DNA of 64,000 bases from Pseudonocardia kujensis (lineage in GTDB: Bacteria; Actinomycetota; Actinomycetes; Mycobacteriales; Pseudonocardiaceae), in the NCBI RefSeq assembly GCF_021283305.1, contig NZ_JAJSOK010000019.1, positions 55,042 through 119,041 of the forward strand, written 5' to 3'. The notes beneath the pieces are model-generated. The model saw only the letters and a list, made by a program, of their open reading frames with translations, ran no database searches and had not been told where the DNA came from. The position numbers and the translations under genes are program-made. Positions within the stretch are counted from its first letter, which is position 1. Each line of letters begins with the position of its first letter. Shown in pieces: positions 1 to 8,522 of the stretch.

Positions 1-1227
1 GGCCTCCAGCAGGCCCTTCGCGTCCTTGTCCCGCATCACGCCGATCACGGCGACCAGCCGCGTGAACCGGAACTCCGACATCAGGGCGGCGGCCAGCGCG
101 CGGGCGCCGTGCGGGTTGTGCGCGGCGTCGATCAGCACCGTCGGCCTGCCGGGGCCGCCCTGCATGGGCTCCAGCCGCCCGGGCGAGGTGACCGACGCGA
201 ACGCCGCCCGCACCGCGTCGGCATCCAGCGGCTGCTGAGGCCCGGCGCCGACCAGCGCCTCGGCCGCGGCCAGCGCGATCGCGGCGTTCGACGCCTGGTG
301 CTCGCCGTGCAGCGGCAGGAAGATGTCGTCGTACCGGCCGGACAGGCCCTGCAGCTCCAGCAGCTGCCCGCCCACGGCCAGCTCCCGCTCGCGCACGCCG
401 AACTCGGCGCCCTCGCGGGCCACCTGGGCGCCGACCTCGGCGCAGCGCTCGATGAGCACCTCGGCCACCTCCTTGTCCTGCGCCGCGAGCACGGCGACGG
501 ACCCCGGCTTGATGATCCCGGCCTTCTCCCGCGCGATCCCGAGCAGGTCCGTGCCGAGGTACTCGGCGTGGTCGAGGCCGACCGGGGTGATGACGGAGAC
601 CCGGGCGTCGACGACGTTGGTCGCGTCCCAGCGCCCGCCGAGCCCCACCTCGACGATCCCGGCCTCGACCGGCGCGTCGGCGAACGCCGAGTAGGCCATG
701 GCCGTGAGCACCTCGAACTTGCTCAGCCGGATCTCGTTCTTCGCGTCGAGCAGGTCCACGAACGGCTCGACGTCCCGGTAGGCCTGCACGTACCGCTCGG
801 GCGAGACCGGCCGGTTGTCCAGGTTGATCCGCTCCGTGGCCCGCTGCAGGTGCGGGCTGGTGTACCGGCCGGTCCGCAGGCCGATCTCGCTGAGGATCGC
901 GTCGACCATGCGGGCCGTCGACGTCTTGCCGTTCGTGCCGGTCAGGTGCACGACCGGGTAGCCGTTCTGCGGGTCGCCGAGGACCTCGACGAGCGCGCGG
1001 ATCCGGTCCAGCGACGGCTCCATGACCGTCTCCGGCCAGCGCCGGTCCAGCTCGGCCTCGACGGCGAGGAACTCGGCGTACCCCGCCACCGTGGACTGTG
1101 CGGGCACGACGTCCGGGGTGTCCGACCCGCGGATCTGGTCCAGGACGTGCGAGATCACCGCGTCCTGGGCCTGCTCCTCGGGGGCGCGGACCTCGCCCTC
1201 GCCCTCCGGGGGTTCCGGATCCGTCAC
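1..1227 (-). CDS. folC: Dihydrofolate synthase / folylpolyglutamate synthase, 3' end missing
   Basis: The enzyme adds glutamate to dihydropteroate and to tetrahydrofolates in the cytoplasm (ATP-dependent, Mur ligase fold). The translation shows the ATP-binding P-loop HLTGTNGKTSTARM, then GRYTSPHL, GLGGRWDATN and DAAHNPHGARAL, all typical of FolC. The window edge cuts the gene after 409 codons, so the C-terminal domain is lost. I chose the GTG at 1227, preceded by GGAG; it lies 44 bases after the valS stop, and the short reading frame between them ends across this GTG. It follows valS on the same strand, the usual actinobacterial order, so it is probably cotranscribed. Function is secure; the start is fairly secure. 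Confidence 0.9.
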   Translation of the reverse strand, partial: MTDPEPPEGEGEVRAPEEQAQDAVISHVLDQIRGSDTPDVVPAQSTVAGYAEFLAVEAELDRRWPETVMEPSLDRIRALVEVLGDPQNGYPVVHLTGTNGKTSTARMVDAILSEIGLRTGRYTSPHLQRATERINLDNRPVSPERYVQAYRDVEPFVDLLDAKNEIRLSKFEVLTAMAYSAFADAPVEAGIVEVGLGGRWDATNVVDARVSVITPVGLDHAEYLGTDLLGIAREKAGIIKPGSVAVLAAQDKEVAEVLIERCAEVGAQVAREGAEFGVRERELAVGGQLLELQGLSGRYDDIFLPLHGEHQASNAAIALAAAEALVGAGPQQPLDADAVRAAFASVTSPGRLEPMQGGPGRPTVLIDAAHNPHGARALAAALMSEFRFTRLVAVIGVMRDKDAKGLLEA

Positions 1228-1270
1228 CGCTGCTCCGCACCCCTCGCGCGCCGGGCCGGGCTCACCGCGA

Positions 1271-3898
1271 TCATGAGGCCGGCAGTCCCTCGAGCCGGGC
1301 CGTGACCCGCTCGATCTCGGCGACGGCGGCCTCCCGCCGGGCCCGGATCCCGTCGACGACCGCGGCCGGGGCCTTCTCGGTGAACTTGGGGTTCCCGAGC
1401 TTCTTCTCGGCCTGCTCCAGCTCCTTCTGCGCGGCCGCGAGGTCGCGGCCGAGCCGGGCCCGCTCGGCGGCCACGTCGATCGCCCCCGAGGTGTCCAGCT
1501 CGACGTGCACGGTCCCCGACGCGAGCGCGACCTCCACGGTCGCGGTCGGCGCGAAGTCCGCGCCGGCCGGGTCGAGGCGGGTGAGGAACCGGGCGGCCTT
1601 CTCGTGCCCGGCCAGGCCCGCGGCGTCGAGCCCGACGAGCCGGGCCTCGACCGACCTGCGGTCCGGCAGGCCCTGCTCGGTGCGGAAGCGGCGGAGCTCG
1701 GTGATCAGTTTCTGCAGCGCCTCGACCCGGGCGACGGCCGCGGTGTCGACCGGCAGCCCGGTGTCCTCCCCCGGCCAGGGCGCCGTCACGACCGTCTCGC
1801 CGCCGGTGAGGGCGGTCCACAGCGCCTCGGTGACGAACGGGACGACGGGGTGCAGGATCCGCAGCAGCGCGTCGAGGACGTGCCCGAGGACCGCCCTGGT
1901 GCCCTCCGCGGTGGCCGGGTCGTCGAACTGCGGCTTGGCCAGCTCGAGGTACCAGTCGCAGAGCTCGTCCCAGGTGAAGTGGTAGAGCCCCTCGGTGGCC
2001 TTCGCGAACTGGAAGTCCTCCAGCAGCGCGTCCGTCTGCTCCCGGACCTCGCGCAGCCGGCCGAGGATCCAGCGGTCCGCGTCGGTGGGCCGCTGCGGCA
2101 GCGGCAGCGCCGGGTCGGCACCGTTGGCCAGCGCGAACCGGACGGCGTTCCACAGCTTGGTGGTGAAGTTGCGCGAACCCGCGACCCACTCCGCGGACAG
2201 CGACATGTCCGTGCCCGGGTTCGACCCGCGGGCGATGGTGAACCGCAGCGCGTCCGCCCCGTAGGTGTCGATGAGCTCCAGCGGGTCGATGACGTTGCCC
2301 TTGGACTTCGACATCTTCTTGCCGTGCTCGTCCCGGATCAGGCCGTGCAGGTAGACGTCCTGGAACGGCGAGCGCCCCATCGCGTAGGTCCCGAACATCA
2401 TCATCCGGACGACCCAGAAGAACAGGATGTCGTAGCCGGTGACCAGGACGGAGTTCGGGTAGTACCGCTCCAGGTCCGGGGTCTCGTCCGGCCAGCCGAG
2501 CGTGGAGAACGGCCACAGGCCCGAGGAGAACCAGGTGTCGAGGACGTCCTCGTCCTGGCGCCAGCCCTCGCCCGTCGGCGGCTCCTCGTCCGGCCCGACG
2601 CAGACCATCTGGCCCTCGGGGCCGTACCAGACCGGGATCCGGTGGCCCCACCACAGCTGCCGGGAGATGCACCAGTCGTGCATGTTGTCGACCCAGTCGA
2701 AGAACCGGGAGGACATCTCGGCCGGGTGGATCCGCGTCTCGCCGCTGCGGACGGCGTCCCCCGACGCCGCGGCCAGCGACTCGACCTTGACCCACCACTG
2801 CAGCGAGAGCCGCGGCTCGATGACGACGCCGGTGCGCGAGTCGTGCCCGACGGAGTGCAGGTACGGCCGCTTCTCCGCGACGATGCGGCCCTGGGCCCGC
2901 AGCGCCTCGGTGATCGCCGTGCGCGCCGCGAAGCGGTCCAGCCCGTCGAACTCCGTGCCGGAGTTCGCGATGACGCCGGACTCGTCCATGATCGTGGGCA
3001 TCGGCAGGTCGTGGCGGCGACCCATCTCGAAGTCGTTCGGGTCGTGCGCCGGGGTGATCTTCAGCGCGCCGGTGCCGAACGCGGGGTCGACATACGGGTC
3101 CGCGATGACCGGGATGTCCCGCCCGGTGATCGGCATCCGGATGGTCCTCCCGACGAGGTGCGCGTAGCGCTCGTCCTCCGGGTGGACCGCGACGGCGGTG
3201 TCCCCCAGCATCGTCTCGACCCGCGTGGTGGCCACGACGACGGAGTCCTCCCCGTCCCCGTAGCGGATGGAGACGAGCTCGCCCTCGACCTCCTTGTGGT
3301 CGACCTCGATGTCCGAGATGGCGCTCTGCAGCGCGGGCGACCAGTTGACCAGGCGCTCGGCCCGGTAGATCAGCCCGTCGTCGAACATCCGCTTGAACAC
3401 GGTCTGGACGGCGCGGGAGAGCCCCTCGTCCAGCGTGAACCGCTCGCGGGACCAGTCCACCCCGTCCCCGAGGCGCCTCATCTGACCCAGGATCGCGCCG
3501 CCGGACTCGGCCTTCCACTCCCAGACCCGCCGGACGAACTCCTCGCGGCCCAGCTCGCGGCGCGTCGGCTCGCCGGCCTCGGCCAGCCGGCGCTCGACGA
3601 CGCTCTGGGTGGCGATGCCCGCGTGGTCCATGCCCGGCAGCCACAGCGCGTCGTACCCCTGCATGCGGCGGCGCCGGGTCAGCACGTCGATCAGCGTGTG
3701 GTCCATGGCGTGCCCGAGGTGCAGACTGCCCGTGACGTTCGGCGGCGGGATGACGATGCTGTACGGCGGCTTGCCCGACGCCGGGTCCGCCTCGAAGTAG
3801 CCCCGGTCGACCCACCGCTGGTACAGGACACCCTCTACCTCCGCCGGGTTCCACTTCGGCGGGAGGGGTGCGGTGCGCGCTGGGAGGGTCTCGGTCAC
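1271..3898 (-). CDS. valS: Valyl-tRNA synthetase
   Basis: It charges tRNA-Val with valine in the cytoplasm. The 875-residue length fits class I ValRS. The HIGH-type motif is HLGH at residues 60-63 and the KMSKS loop is at 528-532 ([10 protein letters not shown]). The CP1 editing domain lies between them (WWVKVESLA, then [14 protein letters not shown] just after it), and a C-terminal coiled-coil tail rich in Ala/Glu/Lys/Arg closes the protein (about 800-875). The start is GTG at 3898, before the near-universal opening up to [13 protein letters not shown]. folC follows on the same strand. In many actinobacteria valS lies directly next to clpX; here about 4.6 kb of other genes separate them. Confidence 0.97.
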   Translation of the reverse strand: MTETLPARTAPLPPKWNPAEVEGVLYQRWVDRGYFEADPASGKPPYSIVIPPPNVTGSLHLGHAMDHTLIDVLTRRRRMQGYDALWLPGMDHAGIATQSVVERRLAEAGEPTRRELGREEFVRRVWEWKAESGGAILGQMRRLGDGVDWSRERFTLDEGLSRAVQTVFKRMFDDGLIYRAERLVNWSPALQSAISDIEVDHKEVEGELVSIRYGDGEDSVVVATTRVETMLGDTAVAVHPEDERYAHLVGRTIRMPITGRDIPVIADPYVDPAFGTGALKITPAHDPNDFEMGRRHDLPMPTIMDESGVIANSGTEFDGLDRFAARTAITEALRAQGRIVAEKRPYLHSVGHDSRTGVVIEPRLSLQWWVKVESLAAASGDAVRSGETRIHPAEMSSRFFDWVDNMHDWCISRQLWWGHRIPVWYGPEGQMVCVGPDEEPPTGEGWRQDEDVLDTWFSSGLWPFSTLGWPDETPDLERYYPNSVLVTGYDILFFWVVRMMMFGTYAMGRSPFQDVYLHGLIRDEHGKKMSKSKGNVIDPLELIDTYGADALRFTIARGSNPGTDMSLSAEWVAGSRNFTTKLWNAVRFALANGADPALPLPQRPTDADRWILGRLREVREQTDALLEDFQFAKATEGLYHFTWDELCDWYLELAKPQFDDPATAEGTRAVLGHVLDALLRILHPVVPFVTEALWTALTGGETVVTAPWPGEDTGLPVDTAAVARVEALQKLITELRRFRTEQGLPDRRSVEARLVGLDAAGLAGHEKAARFLTRLDPAGADFAPTATVEVALASGTVHVELDTSGAIDVAAERARLGRDLAAAQKELEQAEKKLGNPKFTEKAPAAVVDGIRARREAAVAEIERVTARLEGLPAS

Positions 3899-3953
3899 GC
3901 CGTCAAGTCTACGAGCCGGGCACGACTCGTTTCCGCGGGTGGGGGGCGCCCGG

Positions 3954-4682
3954 TCACCGGCCCCGCACGGGCAGGAACACGACGTGCAGGTGGTCGAAGC
4001 CGAGCACCGGGGCGAGGCGGCGGGCGCGGACGAGGCAGGGGTCGAGCGCGCGCACCGTCCCGGTGGTGGGCTCGTAGACCCGCCAGGCGCCGTCGTCGGC
4101 GATGCGCAGGGCCAGGCAGTAGTGGCGCGGCACGAGCGACCCGACGAGCAGCGGGACCGGCCGGCGCGCGGCGAGGGCGGCCTCGACCTCCCGGATCGCG
4201 GTGTCGACGTCCCCCGGCGACGCGTCGTCGACGAACCGGATGCGGTAGCGGCCGGCCCCCGGGGCGTGGGTGTGCAGCCAGCGCAGGAAGCCCCACGGGG
4301 TGGTGCCCAGCGCCCGCGGCCACAGCCGGTTGGTGGCGGCGTGGATCTCGCGCTGGCGCGCGTCGTAGCGGGCGGCGAACCCGCGCACGATACCGCCGGC
4401 GTCGGTCTGGCGCAGCTCCAGCCGCTCCCGCTCGGTGGGGTCCGCCCAGGTGGCCAGCGCGAGGAGCACCGCGCTGCCGCAGGTGGTGCCGTCGACCTGG
4501 TCGAGCCGGGCGCCCGCGTGCCGCTGCTCCCCCAGCGCCTCGCCGATCAGCGGCCTGCGCTCACCGGAGAGGACCTTGACGGCCGCGACCGGGACCGGCA
4601 CGGGCCGCGAGACCAGCCGCTGCGCCGCCCGCCCGATCGCCGACACCGTCCGCACGCGGCCACGGTAGCGGGGGCGGCACAC
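3954..4682 (-). CDS. Hypothetical protein with papain/C39-like cysteine peptidase fold
   Basis: Not a named family to me. The 242-residue translation has a cysteine in TTCGSAVLL (Cys68), a histidine in VPRHYCLAL (His187) and an acidic residue in WRVYEPTTG (Glu204). This order Cys-His-Glu/Asp with those flanking patterns is that of C39/papain-like peptidases and transglutaminase-like proteins. There is no signal peptide, double-glycine leader or transporter domain, and no ABC exporter gene beside it, so a bacteriocin-processing role is not supported. Counting from GTG 4682; a second GTG at 4655 would remove nine residues. The catalytic assignment is inference from motif spacing only. Confidence 0.7.
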   Translation of the reverse strand: MCRPRYRGRVRTVSAIGRAAQRLVSRPVPVPVAAVKVLSGERRPLIGEALGEQRHAGARLDQVDGTTCGSAVLLALATWADPTERERLELRQTDAGGIVRGFAARYDARQREIHAATNRLWPRALGTTPWGFLRWLHTHAPGAGRYRIRFVDDASPGDVDTAIREVEAALAARRPVPLLVGSLVPRHYCLALRIADDGAWRVYEPTTGTVRALDPCLVRARRLAPVLGFDHLHVVFLPVRGR

Positions 4683-4740
4683 GCCGACGAGCGGGCGGGC
4701 CGGACCCGCGCTGCCCGGGTTCCCGATCTACGTTGGCGGC

Positions 4741-5166
4741 ATGAGCGCAGAGCTGACCCCGGAGATCGTCGAGTTCCTCAACCACGGCACCCGCACCGGG
4801 CTGCTGGCCTGGACGGCGACGGACGGCCGCCCCCTCGCCGCCCCGGTGTGGTTCCTGGTCGAGGACGGGACCCTGATCTTCAACACGGGCAGGGACACGG
4901 CGAAGGGCCGCGCGCTCGCCCGCGACCCGCGGGTCGCGCTGGTCGTCGACCTGCCGGCGCCGCCGTACGCGTTCGTGCAGGTCCAGGGTGTGGCGGAGAC
5001 GAGCGAGGACCCTGCCGAGCTGCTCCGGACCGCCACCGCGCTGGGCGCGCGCTACATGGGCGCGGACCGGGCGGAGGAGTTCGGGAAGCGCAACGGGGTC
5101 CCCGGGGAACTGCTGGTCCGGGTGCGCCCGACCAAGGTCCTGGCGCACCTGGACGTGTCGGGCTGA
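4741..5166 (+). CDS. PPOX-class F420-dependent (TIGR03618-like) flavin/deazaflavin protein
   Basis: A 141-residue split-barrel protein of the pyridoxamine-phosphate-oxidase superfamily. The layout FLNHGTRTGLLAW, then RPLAAPVWFLVEDGTLIFNT, GRALARDPRVALVVD, FVQVQGVAE and a C-terminal LLVRVRPTKVLAHLD is that of actinobacterial F420-binding oxidoreductases of unknown substrate. These are cytoplasmic and usually dimeric. It starts with ATG at 4741, 58 bases from the divergent cysteine-peptidase-like gene, so the two may share a promoter region. It converges with the DUF6457 gene 13 bases downstream. F420 rather than FMN use is inferred from family resemblance; the substrate cannot be read from the sequence. 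Confidence 0.85.
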   Translation: MSAELTPEIVEFLNHGTRTGLLAWTATDGRPLAAPVWFLVEDGTLIFNTGRDTAKGRALARDPRVALVVDLPAPPYAFVQVQGVAETSEDPAELLRTATALGARYMGADRAEEFGKRNGVPGELLVRVRPTKVLAHLDVSG

Positions 5167-5179
5167 GCCCTCGGTGGCG

Positions 5180-5488
5180 TCAGCCCCGGTTGTCGGGGTC
5201 GTTCGACGGGACGCCGCGCTCGGTGTCCGCGTCCCAGCCCTCGGCGAGGGCGGAGATCTTCTGCGCGTAGTCCGCCGCGGCGACCTGCGGCTCCTCCGCC
5301 CGCCCCGCGGCCACCCCGACCAGGAAGGCCGTCACCGGCGCGGCCGGCCGGCTCACGCCGTGCGCGACGTCCGACGTCAGGTCGAGCACCGCGTCCACGC
5401 TCTTCTCGCTGTCCACCTGGCCCTCGAGCCCCAGCTCGCGGGTCACGGCGGTGATCCACTCCGACATGGCCTTCGCGTCGTCACTCAC
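5180..5488 (-). CDS. DUF6457 domain protein
   Basis: A 102-residue protein with one compact helical domain: MSEWITAVTRELGL, VDAVLDLTSDVAHGVSRPAAP, VTAFLVGVAAGR and a negatively charged tail. This matches the actinobacterial DUF6457 family, which elsewhere is sometimes fused to or encoded beside MobA, the molybdenum-cofactor nucleotidyltransferase. No mobA-like gene lies in this window, so a molybdopterin link is only a family hint. The start is GTG at 5488. It is followed, 54 bases upstream on the DNA, by the end of the small MFS partner gene. Confidence 0.75.
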   Translation of the reverse strand: MSDDAKAMSEWITAVTRELGLEGQVDSEKSVDAVLDLTSDVAHGVSRPAAPVTAFLVGVAAGRAEEPQVAAADYAQKISALAEGWDADTERGVPSNDPDNRG

Positions 5489-5542
5489 GGCGGGAAGGTA
5501 CCCTCCAGGGCTCCCGGCGAACCCCGGCCGGAGGTCCCCGCG

Positions 5543-5680
5543 TCAGCCGGAGAACACCGCCGGGATCTTCAGCAGCAGGGCGATCAGCCCGTACAGGAAG
5601 GGTGCCGCGACCCACACCCACGCCAGCACGACGAGGGCGACGGGCGGGCGGCCCGTGCGGTCCGGTGTGCTCGTGCTCAT
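5543..5680 (-). CDS. MFS transporter small subunit (45 aa, one or two membrane helices)
   Basis: A 45-residue protein: a short polar N-terminus, then a hydrophobic stretch VALVVLAWVWVAAPFLYGL followed by LIALLLKIPAVF. Its ATG at 5678-5680 overlaps the TGA of the OFA-family carrier by the sequence ATGA, so translation is probably coupled. Small membrane proteins of this kind accompany oxalate/formate-antiporter-like MFS genes in several actinobacteria and proteobacteria. The role is inferred to be stabilising or assisting the carrier; nothing in the sequence gives a mechanism. Confidence 0.8.
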   Translation of the reverse strand: MSTSTPDRTGRPPVALVVLAWVWVAAPFLYGLIALLLKIPAVFSG

Positions 5681-7053
5681 GCCCGTGCCTCCTCGCTGCG
5701 GTCGGCCCGATCCGGCTCGTGCCACTTGTCCGCCACCGGCCGCACCAGCTCGTTGGCCACGAAGCCGAGCACCAGCAGCACGATCATCACCGTGAAGGCG
5801 GGCGTGTACTTGGCCGGGCCGGGGACGTCCGCCCGCGCGTCGGCGAACGCGTTGACGATGATCGGCCCGAGGACACCCGCGGTGGACCAGGCCGTGAGCA
5901 GCCGGCCGTGGATGGCGCCGACCTGGTAGGTGCCGAACAGGTCGCGCAGGTACGCCGGGACCGTGGCGAAGCCGGCGCCGTAGAACGACAGGATCAGGAT
6001 CGTGCAGATCAGGAAGACGGCCTTGTTGCCCTCGCCGACGAACGTCAGCGCCAGGTAGAGCAGCGCCCCCAGGCCCAGGTAGAGCCGGTAGATGTTCTTG
6101 CGGCCGATGAGGTCCGAGACCGTCGACCAGACGAAGCGGCCGAGCATGTTGGCCAGCGACAGGATCGACACGAACGCCGTGGCCGCGGCGGCGAGGGTCT
6201 GCGCGGGCGACGAGTCGCGGAAGAAGTCCTGGTAGATCGGGTTTGCCCGCTCGAGGATGCCGATGCCGGCGGTGACGTTGAAGCACAGCACGATCCACAG
6301 CAGCCAGAACTGCGGCGTCTTGATGGCGTTCGCGGCCGACACGCTCGCCGTGCTGACCATCGCCCGCGTCTTCTGCACCGCGGGATCCCATCCGGCGGGC
6401 TTCCACCCCTCCGCCGGGACGCGGATGAGCAGCCAGCCCATCGTCATGAAGACGGCGTAGACCACGCCGTGGATGAGGAACGCGAGCGCGATGCCGTCGG
6501 GGTCCGGGGCGTTCCCCGTGGCGCCGAAGGCCGACAGCATCGACGCGGTCCACGGATTGGCGATCAGCGCGCCGCCGCCGAAGCCCATGATGGCGATGCC
6601 GGTCGCCAGGCCGGGCCGGTCGGGGAACCACTTGATCAGCGTGGACACGGGCGAGATGTAGCCGATGCCCAGCCCGATCCCGCCGATGCCGCCGTACCCC
6701 ACGATGACCAGCCAGTACTGGCCCACCCAGATGCCGAGTGCCGAGACCAGGAAGCCGGTGACGAAGCAGGTCGACGCGACCACCATCGCCCAGCGCGGGC
6801 CGTTGGTGTCGACCTTCGTGCCGAACACCGCCGCCGAGATGCCGAGCATGACGATGCCGAGCGTGAAGGGCAGCGCACTGAGCACACCGCTGATGTGCAG
6901 GCCCTTCTCCAGCGCCCCTTTGAACGCGCTCCAGGCGTAGACCTGGCCGATCGCGAGGTGGATCGACAGCGCGGCGGGCGGGATGAGCCAGCGGCTCCAG
7001 CCCGGTGGGGCGACGATCCGTTCCCGCGAGAGGAACCCCGACGTTCCCGACAT
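5677..7053 (-). CDS. OFA-family MFS transporter (oxalate/formate antiporter type)
   Basis: An inner-membrane carrier of 458 residues with twelve hydrophobic segments. The pattern AIGQVYAWSAFKGAL in the first helix, GYGGIGGIGLGIGYI in the fifth and WFPDRPGLATGIAIMGFGGG after it are hallmarks of the oxalate:formate antiporter (OFA) family. The substrate is a small carboxylate, not necessarily oxalate. I chose ATG at 7053 because GGAGGTGG lies a few bases upstream; longer alternatives lack this site. The small partner gene overlaps its stop codon. A class III CoA-transferase is encoded divergently about 130 bases away, which would fit uptake and CoA activation of the same acid, but that pairing is inference. 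Confidence 0.88.
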   Translation of the reverse strand: MSGTSGFLSRERIVAPPGWSRWLIPPAALSIHLAIGQVYAWSAFKGALEKGLHISGVLSALPFTLGIVMLGISAAVFGTKVDTNGPRWAMVVASTCFVTGFLVSALGIWVGQYWLVIVGYGGIGGIGLGIGYISPVSTLIKWFPDRPGLATGIAIMGFGGGALIANPWTASMLSAFGATGNAPDPDGIALAFLIHGVVYAVFMTMGWLLIRVPAEGWKPAGWDPAVQKTRAMVSTASVSAANAIKTPQFWLLWIVLCFNVTAGIGILERANPIYQDFFRDSSPAQTLAAAATAFVSILSLANMLGRFVWSTVSDLIGRKNIYRLYLGLGALLYLALTFVGEGNKAVFLICTILILSFYGAGFATVPAYLRDLFGTYQVGAIHGRLLTAWSTAGVLGPIIVNAFADARADVPGPAKYTPAFTVMIVLLVLGFVANELVRPVADKWHEPDRADRSEEARA

Positions 7054-7180
7054 GCGACCACCTCCGTGCCTGTGCGGGCGAACCGTAAGTCGCGGTGCTC
7101 GACGCGGCAATTCGTGGCATTCCCCCGCGCCCGGGCGGCCAACCGTCGGGTGTGTCGCCGGCGTGTGGTGGAGTGGGCGG

Positions 7181-8353
7181 GTGAGTGCACCGCTGAGCGG
7201 GATCCGCGTGGTGTCGTTCGACCACGCCGTCTCCGTGCCCTACGCCGGGCGGCTGCTGGCCGACCTCGGTGCCGACGTGGTCAAGGTCGAGCGACCGGGC
7301 GGGGGTGACTTCGCCCGCGGCTACGACGCGGCCTGCGGCGACGTCTCCTCCTACTTCGCCTGGATCAACCGCGGCAAGCGCTCGGTGGTGCTCGACCTCA
7401 AGTCCGCCGACGGGCTCGCCGCGGCACACCGGCTCGTCGACACCGCCGACGTCGTGCTGGCCAACCTCGGCCCCGGCGCCACCGGCCGGCTCGGCCTCGA
7501 CGGCGACACCCTCCGCGGCCGCCGGCCGCAGCTGATCACCTGCGAGCTGTCGGGGTACGGCGAGGGCGGACCCGCCGCCGGCCGCAAGGCCTACGATGCG
7601 CTCATCCAGTCCGAGGCCGGCCTGCTCGAGCTGACCGGCGACGGCGACGTGACGGCCCGCGCGGGCATCTCCGTCGCCGACATCGCGGCCGGCGTGCAGG
7701 TCCAGTCCGCGGTCCTGGCGGCGCTGTTCCACCGGGAGCGCACCGGCGAGGGTGCCACGCTGCGGATCTCGCTGCTCGAGGCGCTCACCGAGTGGATGCA
7801 CCAGCCGATGCTCTACGCGCTCGGCACCGGGCGGGCGCCCGCGCGCTCGGGCGGGCACCACCCGTCGATCGCGCCGTACGGGCCCTTCCCCTGCGCCGAC
7901 GGCGCCGTCCACCTGGCGGTGCAGAACGAGCGGGAGTGGTTGCGGCTCTGCACGACCGTGCTCGGCGACCCGGCGGTCGCGGTCGACGAGCGCTTCGCCT
8001 CGGTACGGGCCCGGGTGGAGCACCGCGAGGAGCTGCACGCGTTGCTGCACACCCGCTTCGCCGACCTCACCCAGCAGCGGCTCGGCGCGCTGCTCGACGA
8101 GGCCGACATCGCCTGGTCCGCGGTCGGGCACGTCGCCGAGCTCCCGCGGCACCCGCAGCTGGTCGCCCGCGCCCGGTTCGTCGGGGTCCGGGTGACCGGC
8201 GGCGAGGCGGTGCCGATGGCCGTCCCGCCGGTCGACTCCAGCGCCTGGCCCCCGCCGCTCGACGCCGAGGTCCCCGCCCTGGGCGCGCACACCGTCGAGG
8301 TCCTCGGCGAGCTCGGCTACACCGCCGAGGAGATCGAGAAGCTCACCGGCTGA
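7181..8353 (+). CDS. CaiB/BaiF (class III) CoA-transferase
   Basis: A 390-residue member of family III CoA-transferases, which move CoA between carboxylic acids through an aspartyl-CoA intermediate. It opens with LSGIRVVSFDHAVSVPYAGRLLADLGADVVKVE and has the catalytic aspartate in KAYDALIQSEAGLL (Asp139). It is shorter than oxalate formyl-CoA transferase (about 428 residues) and lacks clear oxalate-specific features, so the acid substrate is open. The GTG at 7181 fits the usual N-terminus and has GGAG-type bases before it. It is divergent from the OFA carrier gene, and a possible terminator sits beyond its end at 8479-8510. Confidence 0.88.
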   Translation: MSAPLSGIRVVSFDHAVSVPYAGRLLADLGADVVKVERPGGGDFARGYDAACGDVSSYFAWINRGKRSVVLDLKSADGLAAAHRLVDTADVVLANLGPGATGRLGLDGDTLRGRRPQLITCELSGYGEGGPAAGRKAYDALIQSEAGLLELTGDGDVTARAGISVADIAAGVQVQSAVLAALFHRERTGEGATLRISLLEALTEWMHQPMLYALGTGRAPARSGGHHPSIAPYGPFPCADGAVHLAVQNEREWLRLCTTVLGDPAVAVDERFASVRARVEHREELHALLHTRFADLTQQRLGALLDEADIAWSAVGHVAELPRHPQLVARARFVGVRVTGGEAVPMAVPPVDSSAWPPPLDAEVPALGAHTVEVLGELGYTAEEIEKLTG

Positions 8354-8458
8354 GCGTCACGGAGCCATGACGCTCACGAGACCGGTCTCGGAGCGCGCTG
8401 TGGATCCATGACGCCTACACCACCCGGCCCCAGGAGCGTCGTGGAGCCATCCTGCGCG
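8352..8458. repeat. Three diverged copies of a roughly 25-bp imperfect palindromic unit
   Basis: The spacer after the CoA-transferase contains three related units: near 8352-8376 (GAGCGTCACGGAGCCATGAC), 8391-8415 (GTGGATCCATGACGCC at its end) and 8433-8458 (GAGCGTCGTGGAGCCATCC). Each has the shape GAGCGTC..GGA(G/T)CCATGACGCT, an interrupted inverted repeat. Units are spaced about 39-43 bases. They look like small dispersed intergenic repeats rather than coding sequence. Confidence 0.5.
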
Positions 8459-8478
8459 TGGACGGACCCGAGAACGCG

Positions 8479-8510
8479 GAACGCCCGCCCTCGACGAGGG
8501 CGGGCCGTTC
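8479..8510. terminator. Hairpin terminator between CoA-transferase and clpX (possibly bidirectional)
   Basis: CCCGCCCTC at 8484-8492 pairs perfectly with GAGGGCGGG at 8496-8504 over a three-base loop, and flanking GAACG/CGTTC extends the stem with small bulges. It lies just beyond the clpX stop (8523) and after the convergent CoA-transferase. No T-run follows, as is common in high-GC actinobacteria. Confidence 0.7.
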
Positions 8511-8522
8511 GCGGAAGGTCGC

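Noticed and set aside
3954..4682. Bacteriocin-processing C39 peptidase
   Set aside because: No ABC exporter domain or double-glycine precursor peptide is encoded nearby.
7181..8353. Calling the CoA-transferase formyl-CoA:oxalate transferase (frc)
   Set aside because: It is about 40 residues short of Frc, no oxalyl-CoA decarboxylase gene is present, and only the neighbouring carrier suggests oxalate.
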